Of a stretch of DNA of 64,000 bases, positions 61,388 to 64,000 are shown piece by piece. The DNA is from Bordetella parapertussis (GTDB taxonomy: Bacteria > Pseudomonadota > Gammaproteobacteria > Burkholderiales > Thiobacillaceae). Every line of letters starts with the position of its first letter. Position 1 is the first letter of the stretch. Under the pieces are notes generated by a model. It had not been told where the DNA came from. It saw nothing but the letters and a program-made list of their open reading frames with translations, and made no database searches. The DNA lies in NCBI GenBank assembly GCA_945890495.1, contig CAMDCO010000002.1, positions 48,893 through 112,892 on the forward strand. Reading direction: 5' to 3'. The translations under genes were made by a program, and so were the position numbers.

Positions 61388-63135
61388 CCATCGCGCTACT
61401 CCCTGATCTGCTGATTTCGCAGATCGCAGCGGGCGAGGTCATTGAACGACCCGCCGCCGCCCTCAAGGAATTGGTCGAAAACTGCATTGATGCGGGGGCG
61501 CATCGCATCCGCGTCGAGATCGAAGAAGGTGGCGTACACCTAATCCGCATCACGGATGATGGGGTCGGCATTCCCGTCGCCGAACTGCCCCTCGCCTTGG
61601 CCCGCCACGCTACCAGCAAGATCAGCAACCTGAATGACCTGGAATCGGTCGCCAGCCTGGGGTTTCGGGGCGAGGCCCTGGCGAGCATCGCCGCCGTCTC
61701 CCGTCTGACCCTAACCACCCGCGTGGCCACCGCGCCACACGCCTGGCAGATACGCGCACAAGATGGCGAGGTGGCTGCGCCAGAACCCGCCAGCCTGCAG
61801 ACCGGCACCACAATAGAGATGCGCGACCTCTTCTTCAACACGCCCGCCCGACGCAAGTTTCTTAAAAGCACTTCCACTGAGCAGGCCCACTGCGAAGAGG
61901 CCCTGCGTCGTTGCGCCCTGTCACATCCAGAGATCGGATTTGAGTTTAGACAAGGATCCCGCGTCCTCTGGCGCTATGATCCCGAGCCGCGCGAGACCCG
62001 TATTCAGCACCTGATGGGCGCCGAATTTAGCGCCGCCGCGCGTCCCGTGCAACACTCTGCGGAGCATCTACGCCTGTCCGGACTGGTAGCGCTCCCCGCC
62101 TACAACCGAGTGGGACGCGACGCCCAGTACTTGTTCGTCAATGGGCGCTTTGTGCGCGATCGCCTGCTCACGCATGCCGTACGCGAGGCCTACCGCGACA
62201 TTCTGCATCACCAGCGGCATCCCGCCTTTGTCCTCTTCCTTGATCTCCCGCCCGAAATGGTGGACGTCAATGTCCATCCGGCCAAGACCGAGGTACGCTT
62301 CCGCCAATCTCAAGGCATCCACAGCTTCGTATTCCATACCCTGGAACGCATCCTGGCGACGCAAACCCCAATCGATCCGTCACGGCCAGCAGCAAGCCCA
62401 CAATCCAACCCTTTATACGGGGCAAGCCGTGGGCCCAGCACATGGGCTCCACCCCTCTCCACAAAACAGGAAGGCTTTGCCTTTAGGGAAAGAACGGCCC
62501 CCGCCTATTGGCCTGCCCCCTCCACAGAGGCCACGCCACCGAGCGAAACGGAGACGATTCCACCGCTGGGTTTTGCCTTGGGTCAACTCGCAGGACGCTA
62601 CATCTTGGCAGAGAACCCACACGGCCTCGTGATCGCGGACATGCATGCGGCCCATGAACGCATCCTCTACGAACGACTCAAGCTTTCCAAAACCCCCTCC
62701 GTTGCCCAACCCCTCCTGATCCCCGTGGTCTTTTCAGCGACACAGACAGAAATGGCCACGGCGGCGGAATATCAGGGCGAACTACAAAGCATGGGGGTCG
62801 ACATAGCCGCTGTCTCACCGACCCACCTGACCCTACGCGGTCTGCCGAGCGAACTCTCTCATGCTGACGCCGAATCGCTGACGCGAGCCCTGCTCCAAGA
62901 GCTTACGCAGACGGGCCACAGCACATTAATAGAAACACGACGCAACGAACTACTGGCCACCATGGCCTGCCACGCCGCGGTGCGTGCCAATCGGATCCTC
63001 AGTCTGTCGGAAATGAATGCCCTGTTGCGCGACATGGAACGCACCGAGCGCGCCGACCAATGCAACCACGGCCGTCCTACCTGGCAACAGGTCAACCTCA
63101 GTGAAATCCACTCATTTTTTATGCAAGGTCAATAA
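61384..63135 (+). CDS. mutL: DNA mismatch repair protein MutL
   Basis: The 583-residue protein has the GHKL ATPase motifs (VENCIDAGAHRIRVEI; DDGVGI; GFRGEALASIAAVS), a variable linker and a C-terminal dimerisation domain. The latter contains ADMHAAHERILYE, close to the endonuclease motif DQHA(X)2E(X)4E with Gln replaced by Met. It overlaps the TauD-like gene at its start and the S24 gene at its stop. Confidence 0.96.
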   Translation: MTIALLPDLLISQIAAGEVIERPAAALKELVENCIDAGAHRIRVEIEEGGVHLIRITDDGVGIPVAELPLALARHATSKISNLNDLESVASLGFRGEALASIAAVSRLTLTTRVATAPHAWQIRAQDGEVAAPEPASLQTGTTIEMRDLFFNTPARRKFLKSTSTEQAHCEEALRRCALSHPEIGFEFRQGSRVLWRYDPEPRETRIQHLMGAEFSAAARPVQHSAEHLRLSGLVALPAYNRVGRDAQYLFVNGRFVRDRLLTHAVREAYRDILHHQRHPAFVLFLDLPPEMVDVNVHPAKTEVRFRQSQGIHSFVFHTLERILATQTPIDPSRPAASPQSNPLYGASRGPSTWAPPLSTKQEGFAFRERTAPAYWPAPSTEATPPSETETIPPLGFALGQLAGRYILAENPHGLVIADMHAAHERILYERLKLSKTPSVAQPLLIPVVFSATQTEMATAAEYQGELQSMGVDIAAVSPTHLTLRGLPSELSHADAESLTRALLQELTQTGHSTLIETRRNELLATMACHAAVRANRILSLSEMNALLRDMERTERADQCNHGRPTWQQVNLSEIHSFFMQGQ

Positions 63136-63545
63136 TGGACGAACCTAAGCCTCACCCCACCCGCACGCCCTTTCCCATCCCGGTACGCGCTGCAAAAACC
63201 CTAACGCCCGCCAGTACCGATGCCCCCGTAGATCTCGGTCATTGCGCGGAGTCAGAACCCTTCGCCCTCATGGTACTCGGGGACTCCATGCAACCCGAAT
63301 TCATGCACGGGGAGATTATCGTCATCGAACCCACCGGGGTCGCTCATGATGGCTCTTTCGTCATCGCCGATGCCCAGGATGAGCTCATCTTCCGCCAACT
63401 CATCAAGCATCCGGAAGGCTGGATGCTCAAGCCCGTCAATCCGCTCTATCCGAACATCCCGATTGAAAATCTGGACCCTGTTAAGGGCGTTATTGTCCTT
63501 AAGAAGGTCCCGGGGAAACGCAAGGAAGCAAAGCACTATGCTTAA
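63135..63545 (+). CDS. S24 (LexA/UmuD-fold) peptidase-like protein with altered active site
   Basis: The 136-residue protein has only a LexA-like C-terminal domain: the Ser motif LGDSMQPEFMHGEIIVIEP and the barrel strand ELIFRQLIK. The residue equal to LexA Lys156 (VKRL) reads Arg (FRQL), so self-cleavage is probably lost. No DNA-binding domain is present; a Pro-rich N-terminal 40 residues replaces it. The ATG overlaps the mutL stop. Confidence 0.8.
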   Translation: MDEPKPHPTRTPFPIPVRAAKTLTPASTDAPVDLGHCAESEPFALMVLGDSMQPEFMHGEIIVIEPTGVAHDGSFVIADAQDELIFRQLIKHPEGWMLKPVNPLYPNIPIENLDPVKGVIVLKKVPGKRKEAKHYA

Positions 63546-63548
63546 CAC

Positions 63549-63772
63549 GAAACAACACAGTCATTGGCGTAGGGGCAACCCCCCGTGGTTGCCCTGCAAC
63601 CGTGATTGCCTAATCCACGCCAGGGCAGGCACGGGGGCCTGCCCCTACGAGGTGACCACCCCTCAATAGGCGTAGGGGCAACCCCCTGTGGTTGCCCTGG
63701 TTGGGCAGGCACGAGGACGGCCCCCGCAATCGGTTTCATGATTTGGGGTGGCATGAATACCATGAAAGTTGA
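63549..63772. repeat. GTAGGGGC-family element, copy B (224 bp)
   Basis: Same ends as copy A at 30332-30538 (GAAACAACAC to CATGAAAGTTGA), with GTAGGGGCAACC, its inverted counterpart and a second GTAGGGGC unit. It lies directly after the S24 gene. Together with 63773-63850 it leaves this intergenic region without a gene. Confidence 0.85.
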
Positions 63773-63854
63773 GATCGCATCCGTTTTTCAGCCTCTCTCA
63801 TGCGGCATGAACCTCTAGCACAGACCTAAAAGGTTCATAAATTGCCCGTAAAAC

Positions 63855-63883
63855 AAAAAACCCAGCTTTAGGCTGGGTTTTTT
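63855..63883 (-). terminator. Terminator of the rRNA operon
   Basis: AAAAAACCCAGC and GCTGGGTTTTTT form a 12-bp perfect stem with a 5-nt loop just beyond the 3' end of 5S rRNA on the minus strand. Confidence 0.9.
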
Positions 63884-63892
63884 GTGTTTATG

Positions 63893-64000
63893 GGAGTCTG
63901 GCGATGACCTACTTTCACGAGCTCGAAGCTCACTATCATTGGCGCAGGTATGTTTCACGGTCCTGTTCGGGATGGGAAGGGGTGGGGCCATACCGCTATG
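63893..64000 (-). rRNA. rrf: 5S ribosomal RNA, 5' end cut by window
   Basis: The minus strand reads CATAGCGGTATGGCCCCACC at the window edge and ends GTGAAAGTAGGTCATCGCCA then GACTCC, as in bacterial 5S rRNA. About 108 of roughly 116-120 nt are present; the rest of the rRNA operon lies beyond 64000. Confidence 0.95.

Overview
The window reads as the chromosome of a chemotrophic or phototrophic sulfur-oxidising proteobacterium, most likely a gammaproteobacterium of the Chromatiales type; a sulfur-oxidising betaproteobacterium is not excluded. The main reason is a complete reverse dissimilatory sulfite reductase cluster (dsrABEFHCMKLJOPNR) with an adjoining siroheme synthase. Housekeeping gene order (sspBA-petCBA-degS; orn / M48 peptidase / cytochrome c / phhB / rsgA; mutL) fits Proteobacteria. 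Identifications rest on reading motifs and lengths; no database search was run.

Layout. 1-8.6 kb (- strand): a nucleoside-recognition (SpmAB-type) membrane protein cut by the window edge, a B12-binding radical SAM protein, an FAD dehydrogenase, a triplicated 148-bp repeat, and a group of Rieske ferredoxin, TrpD2-like protein and sigma-54 activator. 8.6-9.7 kb (+): a sigma-54 promoter, a structured leader ending in an intrinsic terminator, a truncated haemoglobin and a rhodanese. 9.7-16 kb (-): yaeQ, a tiny basic protein, tRNA-Ser, pabB, tRNA-Thr, sspB, sspA and the bc1 complex (petCBA). 16-26 kb: degS/algW, glycogen genes glgA and glgP, orn, M48 protease, cytochrome c, phhB, rsgA and a TDT transporter.

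26.4-36.5 kb is an accessory region. Between an intact DJ-1/yajL gene and an intact flavoprotein gene lie a merR/merTPFA mercury module, a scar holding fragments of both flanking gene types plus a transposase fragment, and a sulfane-sulfur operon: ArsR-rhodanese fusion regulator, DsrE-like protein, SQR-like flavoprotein, persulfide dioxygenase and MFS transporter. 36.5-42.3 kb: periplasmic DsrE-like protein, protoporphyrinogen-oxidase-like enzyme, Hsp15, endonuclease III, YchJ, GcvR, and a HlyD/TolC pair.

42.5-57.4 kb (-): the rdsr block. DsrAB release sulfite from sulfur delivered by the DsrEFH/DsrC relay. DsrL supplies or removes electrons, DsrMKJOP links DsrC to the quinone pool, and DsrN, DsrR and CysG serve siroheme and assembly functions. 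Several RNA hairpins punctuate this operon. Divergent from dsrA, 57.6-63.5 kb (+), is a less familiar set: an 83-residue protein, a Cas6/Cmx6-like RAMP protein without any CRISPR array in view, a DsrC paralogue lacking both redox cysteines, a sulfurtransferase, an unknown protein, a TauD-like dioxygenase, mutL and an S24 protein whose catalytic lysine appears replaced. The window ends in a partial 5S rRNA (- strand).

The most novel-looking items are the orphan Cas6-like gene next to dsrA, the sigma-54 leader or small RNA ahead of the globin, the leaderless ArsR-rhodanese operon and the recombination scar near 30.3-30.8 kb.
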